The position numbers were made by a program, and so were the translations under genes. A model generated the notes under the pieces. That model had not been told where the DNA came from, searched no databases, and was given only the letters and a program-made list of their open reading frames with translations. Shown here piece after piece: positions 25,475 to 31,871 of a stretch of 64,000 bases of DNA. Every line of letters starts with the position of its first letter. The stretch's first letter is position 1. The stretch spans positions 14,878,465 through 14,942,464 of the forward strand of contig CP154955.1 of assembly GCA_039621445.1 (NCBI GenBank), written 5' to 3'. The DNA is from Euglena gracilis. Its lineage: Eukaryota; Euglenida; Euglenophyceae; Euglenales.

Positions 25475-28090
25475 CACAGACAAACAAACTCATCGCAGCG
25501 AATTCCATCTGATCTCATCTTTCGCTGGTTTCCGTGTTCAGGAGGCTGGCAGAACCCTGACCTGGTTCACGGAGAAGAGCTGCACGTCGGGCAGTGCCTG
25601 CCGAACCAGCCATGTGCTGCTCCCAGCCTCTCTCCCCGCTCCCATGGCCAACTTCCCAACTGGCCCGAAGACATATCAAGAGAGTGCTGTACGGGGGGAA
25701 AGCGCTGTACCCCGAACGGCCTCCACGGGACATTGGTGCCCGGTGTTGCCTTTGATGAGGGGGAGGATGGGGGTTCAAGGCGCCACCGAGCTCATTTCTT
25801 TTTGGCGTGGCGAATCTCGGGCAGTGATCCTCAGTGTTCCAATGAGGACTTCGCCCATCCATCCGAGGGTCTGTCCACAGAGTCGTGAACAAAAAAGCAG
25901 TCGCAGCAGGAACCCAACAAAATGCAAACCGTGCCTGTCAGAGGGTTTTTTTTAAGACCAGGGGGGGGAGGGGTCCCGGGGGACCCACCTTCCCCTGAAA
26001 ATGGCCAAAATCGCGAAAAATGCTAAAAATAGCACCCTTTTCAAAAATTTTCGGCGCCGAAAAGTATATCCCACCCCCCCCCCCTGGAGGGGGGGGCTCG
26101 GCCAGACCCACCCACTAACGTCCGCGGGGAGGGACATCCACAAAGGGACCCCGGTGCCCTCCCTGAAGAGAGCAGGCTGGCCGTGGCCGCGGTACACGCC
26201 GTTCTCGATGAAGAACTTGGGTCGGGAGGTGCGCAGCTGCGGGAGAACAGGGGCTGCGAGGCTCCCCAAAAACAGAACAAAACCCCTCCGGGACAGTTTC
26301 CCGGCCGGCAAAAGACGAAATTCGCGAGTGCCTCGCGCGATCCCACAAAAACATAAAAACATAAAACAACAGGCGGGTCATGCCTGTGAAACAGAGATGG
26401 AGAACGTTGAAGTGTGAATGCACGCCAGGAAGGGACCCAATGAACTCCAAAACAGGAAAATACGGTATACATCCTCGGTTTAAAACTTTGTGGATCCCCC
26501 CCAAAATACAAAATACAAAAGCCCCCCCCCCCCCCAAATATAAAGCCCCCCCTGGGGGGTTTGGTTTTGCCGCCCGAATATAAAGCCCCCCCCCCCCCAC
26601 GACGTGGAATCAGACGCTGGAAAAAGTCGAAAATTTTTGGGAGGATACAACATTTTTTTTCACCAGAAGTTACCTTTTGGATTGTTATTCAACAGTGAAG
26701 TGCTGTGCATCTGTCTCCCTGCCAGGAAAATGAAATGAATACATATATTTATTATTTATAAATATCTTCATATCTCCCAAAAAAAACAAGGTCTCAAATT
26801 CTGGAAGAAACAACAGGAGCATACAAATGCGATGAAAACCTGTTCTGGTGCCACTTGGGGATGCAGCTCTAACTCCCCACGAACGGTTCAATAGTCTCCT
26901 GAAATGTTCAGTGGAGAGACCGGCACCCTTGGGGTTGATCAGGCTGTCTATGGGAGGGCCCATAGCATCCAGGGGGGGGGGCGACACACCTGCAGCCACA
27001 GGCCGAACGAGTGGGACAGCCGCATGCCACCCACGTTGTCCGAGAGGGGCCGCCGCCGGTACACCGGTAGGAACCGCCGGAGCTCCTGTGTGTGGGTGGG
27101 TGTGGGGGGAGGCGATGGGCCCATCCCAGAGTGTGTCCATTCCCACCATCCCTCTCAAGAGAGGACGGCGAGAATGGAGAGACTTGGGTGGGGGCGTGGA
27201 TCAAAAACTCGGGGGGGGGATAATGAGTTAAGAGCATCCGCTGCGGACCCAGTGTTGGAAGTCGTACATATCAAGGGGCATTCTTCAGGTTAAAACTGTT
27301 AAACCGTCAAGAAAAGGGAACAACATGGCTTGGGGACCTCCCTCATCCCTTTGGGGTGGGCAACCACAGTGGAGGGGAGAGACGCTCCCCTCAACTGGTG
27401 GGAGAACATTCGCAGACGAAGAGAAGAGTGAGAAGAGTGTCTTTTAGACGCACGTCTCTGGAGCTGGGATAAAAAAAACGGCAGTGGAAACAACCAGCTT
27501 GCTCTCCGCTGCTCCTCAACCACACCTGGCGCAGTTCGGAGTATGTCCAGGGTAGGTTGCTGATATCCCGGCCAGGCCGTTTCTGTGGTTGGGGGGAGGG
27601 GCACAATTCAGGGGACTTGAGGCGGAAGCACAAATTGGAATTGACATTTTACCTGAAAGTTCTGAAAATGCGACTTCGGGCCAGAAATCAAGTCACTGCA
27701 TAGACAACATGGCATGGAAGCTTTAGAGACAAACCATGACAACATAGACAATGGTCCTCCTGCGTGCACTGTGGCTGTTTGTTTGGTGCCTATTATCCCT
27801 TCTTCTGGCCGGGCGCTGGTTTTTTTTTTGCCTCTGGCCCTTTTTGTCTGTGTACGTGGAGGTGGCGGGACTGGCAGGACCTGCCTTCTTTGTGACGCTG
27901 GCTGACCCCCTCCCCCCCGCCCCCGCCAGGAACGGCCGGGGGCTCGGCACAGCCGCAGCCCGCGGAGCAGCGCCGCGGCGGGCGCGACGGGGCGGGGCGG
28001 AGGCGGGGCGGCGCTGCGGCGGCGCAGGACGGGCCGCAGGGCGGCGAGCTCGGCGGGGGTGGCCGCAGGGGCCCGGGGGACAGGCTTCAT
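2662..28090 (-). CDS. Split gene, 17 exons read, Rossmann/methyltransferase-like protein of unknown name
   Basis: Minus-strand gene of about 25.4 kb. Seventeen short exons with AG acceptors and mostly GT donors join in consistent phase from ATG 28090-28088 to TGA 2664-2662, giving about 528 codons. Residues 1-70 are Arg/Ala/Pro-rich. Residues about 90-309 look like one globular domain: [28 protein letters not shown] (glycine-rich loop type), [38 protein letters not shown]. This order, with a Glu-x-Gly-x3-Gly loop after the first strand and acidic strand ends, resembles class I SAM-dependent methyltransferase-like folds such as the cephalosporin-hydroxylase/TylF-like group. That assignment is from memory and uncertain. 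The remaining residues are low-complexity Ser/Ala/Pro segments, then a charged helical C-terminus. Introns run from about 280 nt to over 5 kb. No promoter or poly(A) signal was recognised. Boundaries at exons 4/5, 6/7 and 8/9 are non-standard or ambiguous, so a pseudogene cannot be excluded, but the long in-phase series argues for a working gene. Confidence 0.68.
2990..3185. repeat. GGGGTGGTCG-type dispersed repeat, copy 1
   Basis: Alternating CTGCAACCCCCGACC and GGGGTGGTCG modules with small inverted symmetry. Related copies lie at 4195-4690, where a MITE splits the copy, and at 37490-37690. Confidence 0.6.
3840..4142. repeat. (TA)n/(CATATA)n followed by (CT)n microsatellite
   Basis: Alternating TA and CATATA units to about 3945, then a polypyrimidine CT/TCTC tract to 4140. 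In the last intron of the split gene this is a purine tract on the transcribed sense strand. Confidence 0.95.
4195..4690. repeat. GGGGTGGTCG-type repeat, copy 2, interrupted by a MITE
   Basis: The parts at 4195-4346 and 4631-4690 match the uninterrupted copy at 37490-37690. For example GCAGGCACCCCGTGA plus CCTGCAACC here corresponds to GCATGCCCCCTCACCTGCAA there. The 37.6-kb copy therefore acts as an empty site for the insertion. Confidence 0.6.
4347..4630 (+). mobile_element. hAT-like MITE, copy A (284 bp)
   Basis: Starts CAGGAGTTTTTTTAAGACCG and ends GACTAAAAAAGCCCTG, whose reverse complement gives CAGGGCTTTTTTAGTC, so the termini are inverted repeats. Flanks are CCCGTGAT and CCCGTGAC, an 8-bp duplication with one mismatch. 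The internal core (GAAAATGGCCAAAA, TAGCACCTTT, TTTTCGGCGCC) is shared with copies C, D and E. CAG-starting TIRs plus 8-bp TSDs are the hAT superfamily signature. There is no coding capacity. Confidence 0.75.
5250..5850. repeat. AT-rich TATACATTA-type satellite
   Basis: Irregular units such as TATATTATACATTA and CATTATACAT, in two blocks split by a unique stretch at about 5390-5505. No gene. A single GTTAGGGTTA at 5469 is not an array. Confidence 0.85.
6499..6650. repeat. (ATGT)n / (ATGC)n microsatellite
   Basis: Tandem ATGC then ATGT tetramers, perfect over most of the length. Confidence 0.97.
6974..7940. repeat. CA/CCCA-rich low-complexity tract, about 1 kb
   Basis: Mixed CA, CCCA, CCCACA and ACGC units up to the edge of exon 16. 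Long open frames here read only Pro/His/Thr or Gly/Val/Cys and are not genes. Confidence 0.97.
7951..8062 (-). CDS. Split gene exon 16
   Basis: Starts after CCTCCCCACAG ([37 protein letters not shown]) and ends GGCG|GTATGC in phase 1. It sits as a GC-rich island between two long CA/CCCA microsatellites, which makes the coding block easy to see. Confidence 0.72.
8178..8428. repeat. (CA)n and (GCAC)n microsatellite
   Basis: Perfect CA run at about 8205-8280, then alternating GCAC and CA blocks. It lies upstream, in transcript sense, of exon 16. Confidence 0.97.
9405..9562. repeat. TATACATATG-type AT microsatellite
   Basis: Alternating ATATAC/ATATGT units. The surrounding 8430-9400 interval shows no exon. 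Confidence 0.9.
9732..10163 (+). repeat. A-rich element with G-run/ATGCAACTTG inverted ends
   Basis: Left end GGGGGGGGAAATGCAACTTG and right end CAAGTTGCATCCCCCCCCC are inverted copies of each other. The inside is rich in TGCAAAAAA and contains a tandem duplication of about 88 bp (CCAGGGCAAAATATTTTATG ... CCAACCAACTACAAA, twice). Probably a member of the A-rich family also seen at 12.6, 28.5, 30.1 and 58.2 kb. Confidence 0.55.
11786..11854 (-). CDS. Split gene exon 15
   Basis: Sixty-nine nt from CCCCTACAG to ACG|GTATGG, phase 0 to 0, [19 protein letters not shown] then ASIT. Clear splice signals at both ends. Confidence 0.6.
12238..12301 (-). CDS. Possible extra exon of the split gene
   Basis: A GTGAGT donor (CCAAG|GTGAGT) and a TCTAG acceptor enclose 64 nt, open as [15 protein letters not shown] or as a Pro/Gly/Ser-rich peptide. 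Its length breaks the phase between exons 14 and 15, so it is either false, alternatively spliced or wrongly bounded. Confidence 0.25.
12630..13025 (+). repeat. A-rich dispersed repeat, copy 2
   Basis: G run, then CACAACATGGAC, TCAAAAAACGCG, an A-rich block, CCTTTAGGAGGTCCCAAGAT, GCACACTTTCTGCTGGAGAG, more A-rich sequence, and a terminal GATTGCATCCCCC. The central block is shared with the 28.5- and 58.2-kb copies. Confidence 0.6.
13104..13142 (-). CDS. Split gene exon 14 (39-nt microexon)
   Basis: Bounded by TCGCCCTCAG and CAG|GTCAGT, an excellent donor. Thirteen codons, [13 protein letters not shown], phase 0 to 0. Removing it would leave the frame intact, so it could be alternatively used. 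Confidence 0.5.
13369..13385. other. GGCGCC-TTC-GGCGCC hairpin
   Basis: Perfect 6-bp stem with a 3-nt loop. The same hairpin recurs at 23787-23803 and in variants near 14023, 17604, 36131, 42340, 42857 and 58838. Confidence 0.5.
14349..14435 (-). CDS. Split gene exon 13
   Basis: Eighty-seven nt from CCCTTCAG to GCG|GTGTGT, phase 0 to 0, [18 protein letters not shown] then [11 protein letters not shown]. Ser/Pro/Ala-rich and probably disordered. Splice signals and phase fit, but the low complexity makes it less certain. Confidence 0.48.
14831..14902. repeat. (GT)n microsatellite in two blocks
   Basis: GT runs at about 14832-14857 and 14872-14902, separated by a short spacer. The sequence from 14910 to 16370 shows no exon I can support. 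Confidence 0.9.
16377..16484 (-). CDS. Split gene exon 12
   Basis: Starts after CCCAAACAG, encodes [18 protein letters not shown] then [13 protein letters not shown]. Two phase-0 ends are possible: GGG|GTCGGC (used here) or AGG|GCTGAC at 16389. Pro/Leu/Glu-rich linker-like sequence. Confidence 0.58.
16846..16886. repeat. TTTTCCGTGA tandem array
   Basis: Four to five copies of an 11-mer (TTTTCCGTGAT / ATTTCCGTGA). The same motif reappears at 17449-17538. Confidence 0.85.
17449..17545. repeat. ATTTCCGTGA tandem array, second block
   Basis: Six to seven copies of the same 10-11-mer with a small insertion. Together with 16846-16886 it flanks a 560-bp unique stretch in intron 11. Confidence 0.85.
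17566..17748 (+). repeat. 180-bp dispersed repeat, copy 1
   Basis: Matches 58788-58970 over its whole length (CACCCACCACAGCATTTTCA, AGATTTCTTTTT, CCTGGCTGTTTGGCCGAT) with roughly 85% identity by eye. Same orientation, no gene content. Copy 1 abuts the exon 11 donor. Confidence 0.75.
17754..17879 (-). CDS. Split gene exon 11
   Basis: Starts after CTCCCACAG ([18 protein letters not shown]) and runs to GGGCAG|GTGGGG, 42 codons in phase 0. An earlier end near CAAG is possible. The opposite strand over the exon start looks superficially tRNA-like (see rejected items). Confidence 0.6.
17966..18130. repeat. (CCCA)n and (ACAGC)n microsatellites
   Basis: CCCA tetramers to about 18075, then CACAGCA units, inside intron 10. 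Confidence 0.95.
18353..18492 (-). CDS. Split gene exon 10 (YYEFPP motif)
   Basis: One hundred and forty nt between CTGCGCAG and CCA|GTATGT, a textbook donor. Forty-six codons with [15 protein letters not shown], a helix rich in Gln/Leu ([18 protein letters not shown]) and final PP. Phase 1 to 0. This is the longest clean internal exon and strong evidence for the gene model. Confidence 0.78.
18535..18722. repeat. (TTC)n polypyrimidine tract
   Basis: TTC/CTT/TCC triplets for about 190 nt just upstream, in transcript sense, of exon 10. On the sense strand it is a purine tract. Frames here give Glu/Arg or Ser/Phe runs only. Confidence 0.95.
19734..19793. repeat. (AAC)n microsatellite
   Basis: Nineteen to twenty perfect AAC units. 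The 18730-19730 interval shows no supported exon. Confidence 0.98.
19991..20057 (-). CDS. Split gene exon 9 (GDLYSLKQ motif)
   Basis: [15 protein letters not shown] and MTLHRYAG are in frame. The end GCCG|GTGTGT is phase 1, matching exon 10. The 5' boundary is not a plain AG acceptor: the sequence before GGCGAC is CCTGCGG, so the acceptor may be non-canonical, or AATAG seven codons' worth of ambiguity upstream may be used. Confidence 0.62.
20258..20338 (-). CDS. Split gene exon 8 (VMVDDN motif)
   Basis: Starts after CTGCGCCAG in phase 0. Encodes [17 protein letters not shown] then [10 protein letters not shown], that is an amphipathic helix, a strand and a second acidic turn, matching TIVLFDDHQ of exon 7. 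The donor is ambiguous: after CTGCAG comes GGTGGCC, so the GT lies one base inside. Confidence 0.7.
20755..20775. other. 9-bp-stem hairpin
   Basis: GTCCCAGCG-CTT-CGCTGGGAC is a perfect inverted repeat. A related hairpin, GTCCCGG...CCGGGAC, is at 47361-47383 in similar surrounding sequence (TTTTGGGC, AAAATGGCATTTTGG). Confidence 0.5.
21040..21840 (+). repeat. Segmental duplicate, copy 1 (paralogue of 37736-38406)
   Basis: Co-linear with 37736-38406 through GGAAAACACCAAAACTTC, AGGGCTTCCCATC, AGTGCATGGCAGGGGACCGG, TGCAGCGATTCAGG and AAATGTGGCGGGCCA. The two copies differ by two insertions: a hAT-like MITE here at 21483-21694 and a 91-bp TA element in the other copy at 38252-38342. Each copy is the empty site of the other. 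Confidence 0.8.
21483..21694 (+). mobile_element. hAT-like MITE, copy B (212 bp)
   Basis: Starts CAGAGTTTTTTCTTTTAAGA and ends GACTAAAAAAAACCCCTG. The left flank GCCGCACT and the empty site GCCCCACT (in the paralogous segment near 38148-38158) agree; the right flank GCCCCT appears to have lost two bases. The internal part differs from copies A, C, D and E. Confidence 0.68.
22296..22376. repeat. (CCCA)n / (GCAC)n microsatellite
   Basis: Tetramer array in intron 7. It is followed by CAACAGCAACAGCAGCAG at 22420-22445, a short CAG run. Confidence 0.95.
22585..22655 (-). CDS. Split gene exon 7 (TIVLFDDHQ motif)
   Basis: The end CATCAG|GTGCCC is clear and [14 protein letters not shown] is strongly protein-like: a hydrophobic strand ending in two Asp and His. 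The start after GGGACCAG gives the phase-1 join needed by exon 6 but adds [10 protein letters not shown] later start is possible, so the first 20-30 nt are uncertain. Confidence 0.68.
23296..23389 (-). CDS. Split gene exon 6 (FTDF..DW motif)
   Basis: Starts after a C-rich CCCCAG acceptor in phase 0 ([13 protein letters not shown]) and includes [17 protein letters not shown]. The best fit to exon 7 ends after CGGG with intron start GCCAGG, a GC donor, phase 1. No GT donor is available within the next 30 nt. Confidence 0.6.
23487..23645. repeat. CA-rich microsatellite cluster
   Basis: CA runs at about 23489-23512 and 23606-23640 with degenerate CA between. Intron 5 of the split gene. Confidence 0.92.
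24141..24192. repeat. (CTG)n microsatellite
   Basis: About fourteen TGC/CTG units. The rest of intron 5 up to 25300 has AT-rich unique sequence with no exon I can support. Confidence 0.97.
25325..25473. repeat. (CAGACA)n, (CCGACA)n, (CCCA)n, (CA)n compound array
   Basis: Hexamers GACACA then CCGACA, changing to CCCA and CA. The serial change of unit suggests slippage with point mutation. Located just downstream of exon 5. Confidence 0.93.
25562..25616 (-). CDS. Split gene exon 5
   Basis: Begins after GGGAGCAG and ends CCAG|GTCAGG. Fifty-five nt encoding [18 protein letters not shown] after one base completing the previous Gly codon. The hydrophobic strand VQLFSV follows the glycine loop, as expected for a Rossmann-type beta-alpha-beta unit. 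Ends in phase 0. Confidence 0.72.
25939..26095 (+). mobile_element. hAT-like MITE, copy C (3' end missing)
   Basis: Starts CAGAGGGTTTTTTTTAAGAC and shares the core (GAAAATGGCCAAAATCGCG, TAGCACCC, TTTTCGGCGCCGAAAAG) with copies A, D and E. No matching right terminus or second copy of the flank GTGCCTGT is found, so it is truncated. It lies in intron 4. Confidence 0.6.
26181..26236 (-). CDS. Split gene exon 4 (glycine-loop strand)
   Basis: Starts after CTCCCGCAG and encodes [18 protein letters not shown] plus the first two bases of a Gly codon. Continuing into exon 5 gives the loop GVYRGHGTW. No GT donor fits. The intron must start CC (ending AG) or, one base earlier, GC (ending CA). A truncated hAT-like MITE lies in this intron. 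Confidence 0.7.
26990..27085 (-). CDS. Split gene exon 3 (DNVGGM motif)
   Basis: Ninety-six nt between CACACAG and CTGCAG|GTGTGT, phase 0 to 0. It starts [17 protein letters not shown] and continues [15 protein letters not shown]. The Arg-rich RRRP followed by DNxGGM and an aromatic helix reads as the start of the folded domain. Confidence 0.75.
27526..27582 (-). CDS. Split gene exon 2
   Basis: Fifty-seven nt bounded by CCAACCACAG and CAG|GTGTGG, phase 0 to 0, encoding [19 protein letters not shown] (19 codons). Both splice signals are strong and the peptide leads directly into exon 3. Confidence 0.65.
27881..28090 (-). CDS. Split gene exon 1 (start codon)
   Basis: The ATG follows GCGGCCAAA, a favourable initiation context. 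Seventy codons run to CAG|GTCCTG in phase 0, which matches exon 2. The peptide begins [18 protein letters not shown] and is very Arg/Ala/Pro-rich with almost no acidic residues, so it could be an organelle-targeting leader. The DNA is markedly more GC-rich than its surroundings. The start choice rests on length, context and phase only. Confidence 0.5.
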
Positions 28091-28533
28091 TTTGGCCGCA
28101 GCAGCTTCCCGCCCATCCCATCCCGTCCCATCGAGAAACAAATTTGGAAGAAAGAAAGAAAGCACGAAACCTCAATTCCGTTTCCATTCACTTTTTGGGG
28201 AAAAACGATGCTTTTCATTTCATTACTCTGTCTTGAGAGTAGTCCAAAAACTAACCCAAAAGGGCCAAAAAATACCGAAATTGGCCGGAAAACAGCAACA
28301 AAGTCGCACAAAATGCCCCACGTTGGGCCGGAAATGCCAAAACTGACCCATGAGGCCCAAAACGGCAATGGTGCAAAATTGGTTGAACACCTGCATTGAC
28401 GCGCAGTACACACGCCATGCGGTGCCACACAATGCTGGTAATGCAACCTGGGTGTCATTTAAGGCAAAAGGGAACCAACACCCAAGGGAATCCAGCCAGC
28501 CAGCAGTCGTTTCCAGCCTCGACCCCCTGCCCA

Positions 28534-28977
28534 GGGGGGGGGGATACAACCTGGACCCTCAAAAAACGCGACGCAAAAAAGCAAAAAAAAAACGCAAAAA
28601 AACAAAAATACACACACACAAAAACGCAAATTGCATGTGAAATCCTTTAGGAGCTCCTCCAGGATGTACACTTTTCCATTGGAGAGGACCACTGGAGAAA
28701 AATTTTCGGCTCCCCTGAGAATTTTTTTTCAATTCACATTAAAAATAAGCATTTTGCTGACCAAAAAATGCAAAAAATGGCAAAAAATTGACTAAAATTT
28801 GGGTATCAGGGGAAAATCGGTGCCAACACGAGGATTTCTTCATAATCAAAAATTTCTCCAGAAAAAATCCAAAGATCGCCAAAATCAAAAAAAAAAAAAC
28901 GCGCAAAAAACGCACAAAAACGCAAACAAAAACCCGCAAAAAATGCATTTGCGTTTTCCCTGCCCCCTCCCCCCAGT
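28534..28977 (+). repeat. A-rich dispersed repeat, copy 3
   Basis: G run, ACAACCTGGACC, CTCAAAAAACGCGACGC, A-rich block, CCTTTAGGAGCTCCTCCAGG, ACTTTTCCATTGGAGAGGAC, A-rich block. Same order as 12630-13025. It lies just upstream of the proposed start of the split gene. Confidence 0.62.
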
Positions 28978-29012
28978 TGGATGATGGTTCTTCCAGATGC
29001 CTGTTTTGCATA

Positions 29013-29036
29013 CATATAATATAATATAATATAATA

Positions 29037-29077
<41 letters not shown>
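29013..29077. repeat. (AT)n / (TATAA)n microsatellite
   Basis: ATAAT then AT dinucleotides. Confidence 0.95.
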
Positions 29078-29078
<1 letters not shown>

Positions 29079-29211
29079 TTTGAGATGGTGCAATACATGG
29101 GATGTGTTTGTGAATGTGTGGGGGGATGTGTGTGGGGTTTGTGGGGGTGTGGGGGTGTGCGGGATGTGTTCCAAGTCATGGCCAGTTCTCCCTCCAAAGG
29201 CCCCCCTGGAC

Positions 29212-29455
29212 CTAGCTCTCACTCAACCCCAAATATCTTTGCCCCTTTTCAATACCCACCACTTCTGTGCCAGCAGGTACAACGTCACAGGGGTAAAAAA
29301 AACAAATGCGGCCAGAAATGGACGAACGCGATTTCCTGTTCAGCCACTCCTCCCTAAGCCAGCGGCAGGGTCCTTGAGTGTGCTTCGTAGTCAACAGCAA
29401 CTCGTACTGCGCCTCCCACACAGAGGCGTTCCAGTACGCGGCGGGTCTGACCAGC
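29212..29455 (-). CDS. Candidate exon of unknown gene
   Basis: After the acceptor CTCTTCGCAG an open frame reads LVRPAAYWNASVWEAQYE, LLLTTKHTQGPCRWLREEW and on to a stop near 29212. The amino-acid mix is protein-like, but no clear donor is visible. Upstream of the split gene on the same strand, so it may be an unrecognised 5' exon or an end of another gene. Function unknown. Confidence 0.3.
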
Positions 29456-30055
29456 CTGCGAAGAGAGACCGCCTCTGGAACGGACCGAACCCCCATCGAG
29501 GCTCTCGATGCGGGGTCCCAAATCCCCCAAAACCTTCAGAAACCGTCCCCTTGACGGAAAACCACAACGACAGTGGCTAGCGACGGGGCGCCAGTCGCTA
29601 GCCATGCACGCCAAGGGTTCGCCGGAGCCCTGGGGGGGGGGGCAAACTGACTGGCGGGGAGGGAGACCTGGCCGATGCCAGCTCTGGGCCCAGTCAGCCC
29701 CTGTTGGGGCTGCCAGCCAGGGACCAGGGGCTGGCCTTGGGAGGGGGTGGCTGGTTGGATGAAATGAACTCGGGGCAGGGCTGTATGGGAAGGCCGGTGG
29801 GGTGGGGGGGGGGGTGGTCGAAGAAGTGGGGATCGACGCCCCCCTCCACCCGCCACAGCATCGTGCCAAAACCATGTTTCGGTCCGAAAGCCCGGTGGAA
29901 AACCTGGACCTAAAAATAGGTGCCACCGGAAACAGAGAACGGGTGGTGGAGGCCCAAAGGGGTTTCGGGGGTTCTTGCACAGCCCTGAACTGGAGTCACT
30001 GGTCCAGATGAATGATGTTTTGTGGTTTCAGATTCCAACCTGTGCCAGTGCAGCA

Positions 30056-30672
30056 GGGGGGGAACGTAGAACGGGCCCCTCAAAATACGCAATGCAAAAA
30101 AATGCAGAAAAGTGCAAAAAATGCAAAAAATGCAAGTTGTATATAAATTCTGGCAGGAGCTCCCCGTGTACAGTTTTCAGTGCACAGTTTTCCTCTGGAG
30201 AAATTTTTTCGCCTCCTTTGGGGAAATTTTTTATTTTGCCGCATTTTTTGTTGTGCAACACGGTTCATGCTTTGGACAAATTATACGCCCTCTTCTTCAA
30301 CAGGAGGTATAAAAACATAAACAAAGCAATTTCTTGCACAATTTCTTTTTAAAAAAATGCCAAATCAAGAAAAGCAACAAATATAACACATCCCAAAAAA
30401 GCGTGGTGCAAACTTGCAGAATAACATGGTTGGTTGCATCATGCAAAAAAAAATGTGTTTATACAACTGCTAGCTGTCTGGTAGTAGGGCATTTTGCTGG
30501 TGAAATCGGCCCCAAAAAGGTCGCAAAGGCAAAATATGCAAAAAAATGTAAAAATGTGAAATTTCACAAAACTTCCATTAAGGAAAAAGTGCAAAATATG
30601 CAGAAAAATCCAAAATTTCAAGATTTTGGGATTATACAAAAAATGCAACCTCTGCAACTTGCATATTTCCCC
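30056..30672 (+). repeat. A-rich dispersed repeat, copy 4
   Basis: G run, GGGCCCCTCAAAATACGC, multiple TGCAAAAAA units, CAGGAGCTCCCCGTGTACAG, CTCTGGAGAAATTTTTTCGC, and a right part with TGCAACTTGCAT. Longer than the other copies (about 617 bp), possibly two nested copies. Confidence 0.55.
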
Positions 30673-30735
30673 ATGCAATGCAGTGGCCCGAAAGAGCCCC
30701 AGCCCCACAACATGTGAGTGTATGCATGGACGGGA

Positions 30736-30905
30736 TGCCCGATCCTATAGCAACCCTGCGGGGTGTGCAGAGCCAACATCTCTGCACACCCCTGCAGATG
30801 GGGGGTTGGTCGGGTGGGGGAGGGGTTGGCACTCCCGAGGTACACGCCGGCTTCCCATGCCTCTTGGGCTGCTGGGCGCCTGTCTGTTTCTGTGTTCTGC
30901 CACCG
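30736..30905 (+). repeat. 170-bp repeat, copy 1
   Basis: TGCGGGGTGTGCAGAGCCAA, TGCAGATGGGGGGTTGGTCG, GAGGGGTTGGCACTCC, GGGCGCCTGTCTGTTTCTGT. Parallels 31693-31871 in the same order and orientation, about 1 kb apart. The interval 30906-31692 holds no supported gene. Confidence 0.75.
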
Positions 30906-31692
30906 GAAGTGTGAGACAGTCTTCAGCCACCGTCGTTTCCCTTGCAAACAACGTGATGGAACAGACTGCACACGCCTGTCCGCCCACGCACAAGCAAACG
31001 GACAAACGACACCTGCCATCAGTCGTATCAGGACGGCAGAGGAATGCATTTCTCAGCAGCAGCAGCAACAGCAGGAGGGGCCCCGCGGGCCCCATGCATC
31101 GCGGCGGACGGAGCACTGCAAACCGAAGCGCCAGTCAGTCGTTGGTTTCCACCAACCTACCAACCATTCTGACGCCTCTCGCACGTCAGAAGCTAGCTCC
31201 CTGGACAACGTTTCTTTTTATTTTTTTTGCCAACGGAAGTGCATTATGCTAATAAAAATGACAGGGTCGCAAAGTTTGCATGCAAGGGGGAGGCCACGGG
31301 GGGGGATAGCAGCACACCAACGAAAATTGTCATACCTCCCCCCCCCCGGGCGCTTGGCCATAATTGAAGGTAAGGCCAGAGGGCCAACCTTGGGGGGCCA
31401 AGTTTGCACACACAGAACTTTGGCGGCCACATGCAAAAGGCCGAAGGCCAAATCTGGGCCAGGTTTGCATGCAAGGAGGAGGGGCCAAGTGCCTGGGGGG
31501 GAGTTAATTGCTTGACTCCAGTCACACCACAGTGACAAAAACACCCGTTTCGCTTTCTCGGAGGATGCCCCGCGAGGGCACGCCTAGAGCCGCTCACCTC
31601 GCCTGCAGCCCCGGCATCCCAATTCGGTGACCCGACGGAAATGACCCTCTTTCCGGGGCAGAGCTCCCAGACAGGGAACTCTGTGGGCGGTG

Positions 31693-31871
31693 GGGTGCCC
31701 GACGCTGCTGCAACCTGCGGGGTGTGCGGAGCCAACCTCTCTGCACTCCCCTGCAGATGGGGGGGGTCGGTGGGGGAGGGGTTGGCACCTCCCCCCCCCC
31801 CGAGGCACACGCCCACTTCCCACGCCCGTTGGGGTGCCCGGCGCCTGTCCATTTCCGTGGTCCGTCACCGG
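31693..31871 (+). repeat. 170-bp repeat, copy 2
   Basis: Second copy of 30736-30905, differing by scattered substitutions and an expanded C run (CCTCCCCCCCCCCCGAGG). Neither copy encodes a plausible protein. Confidence 0.75.
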
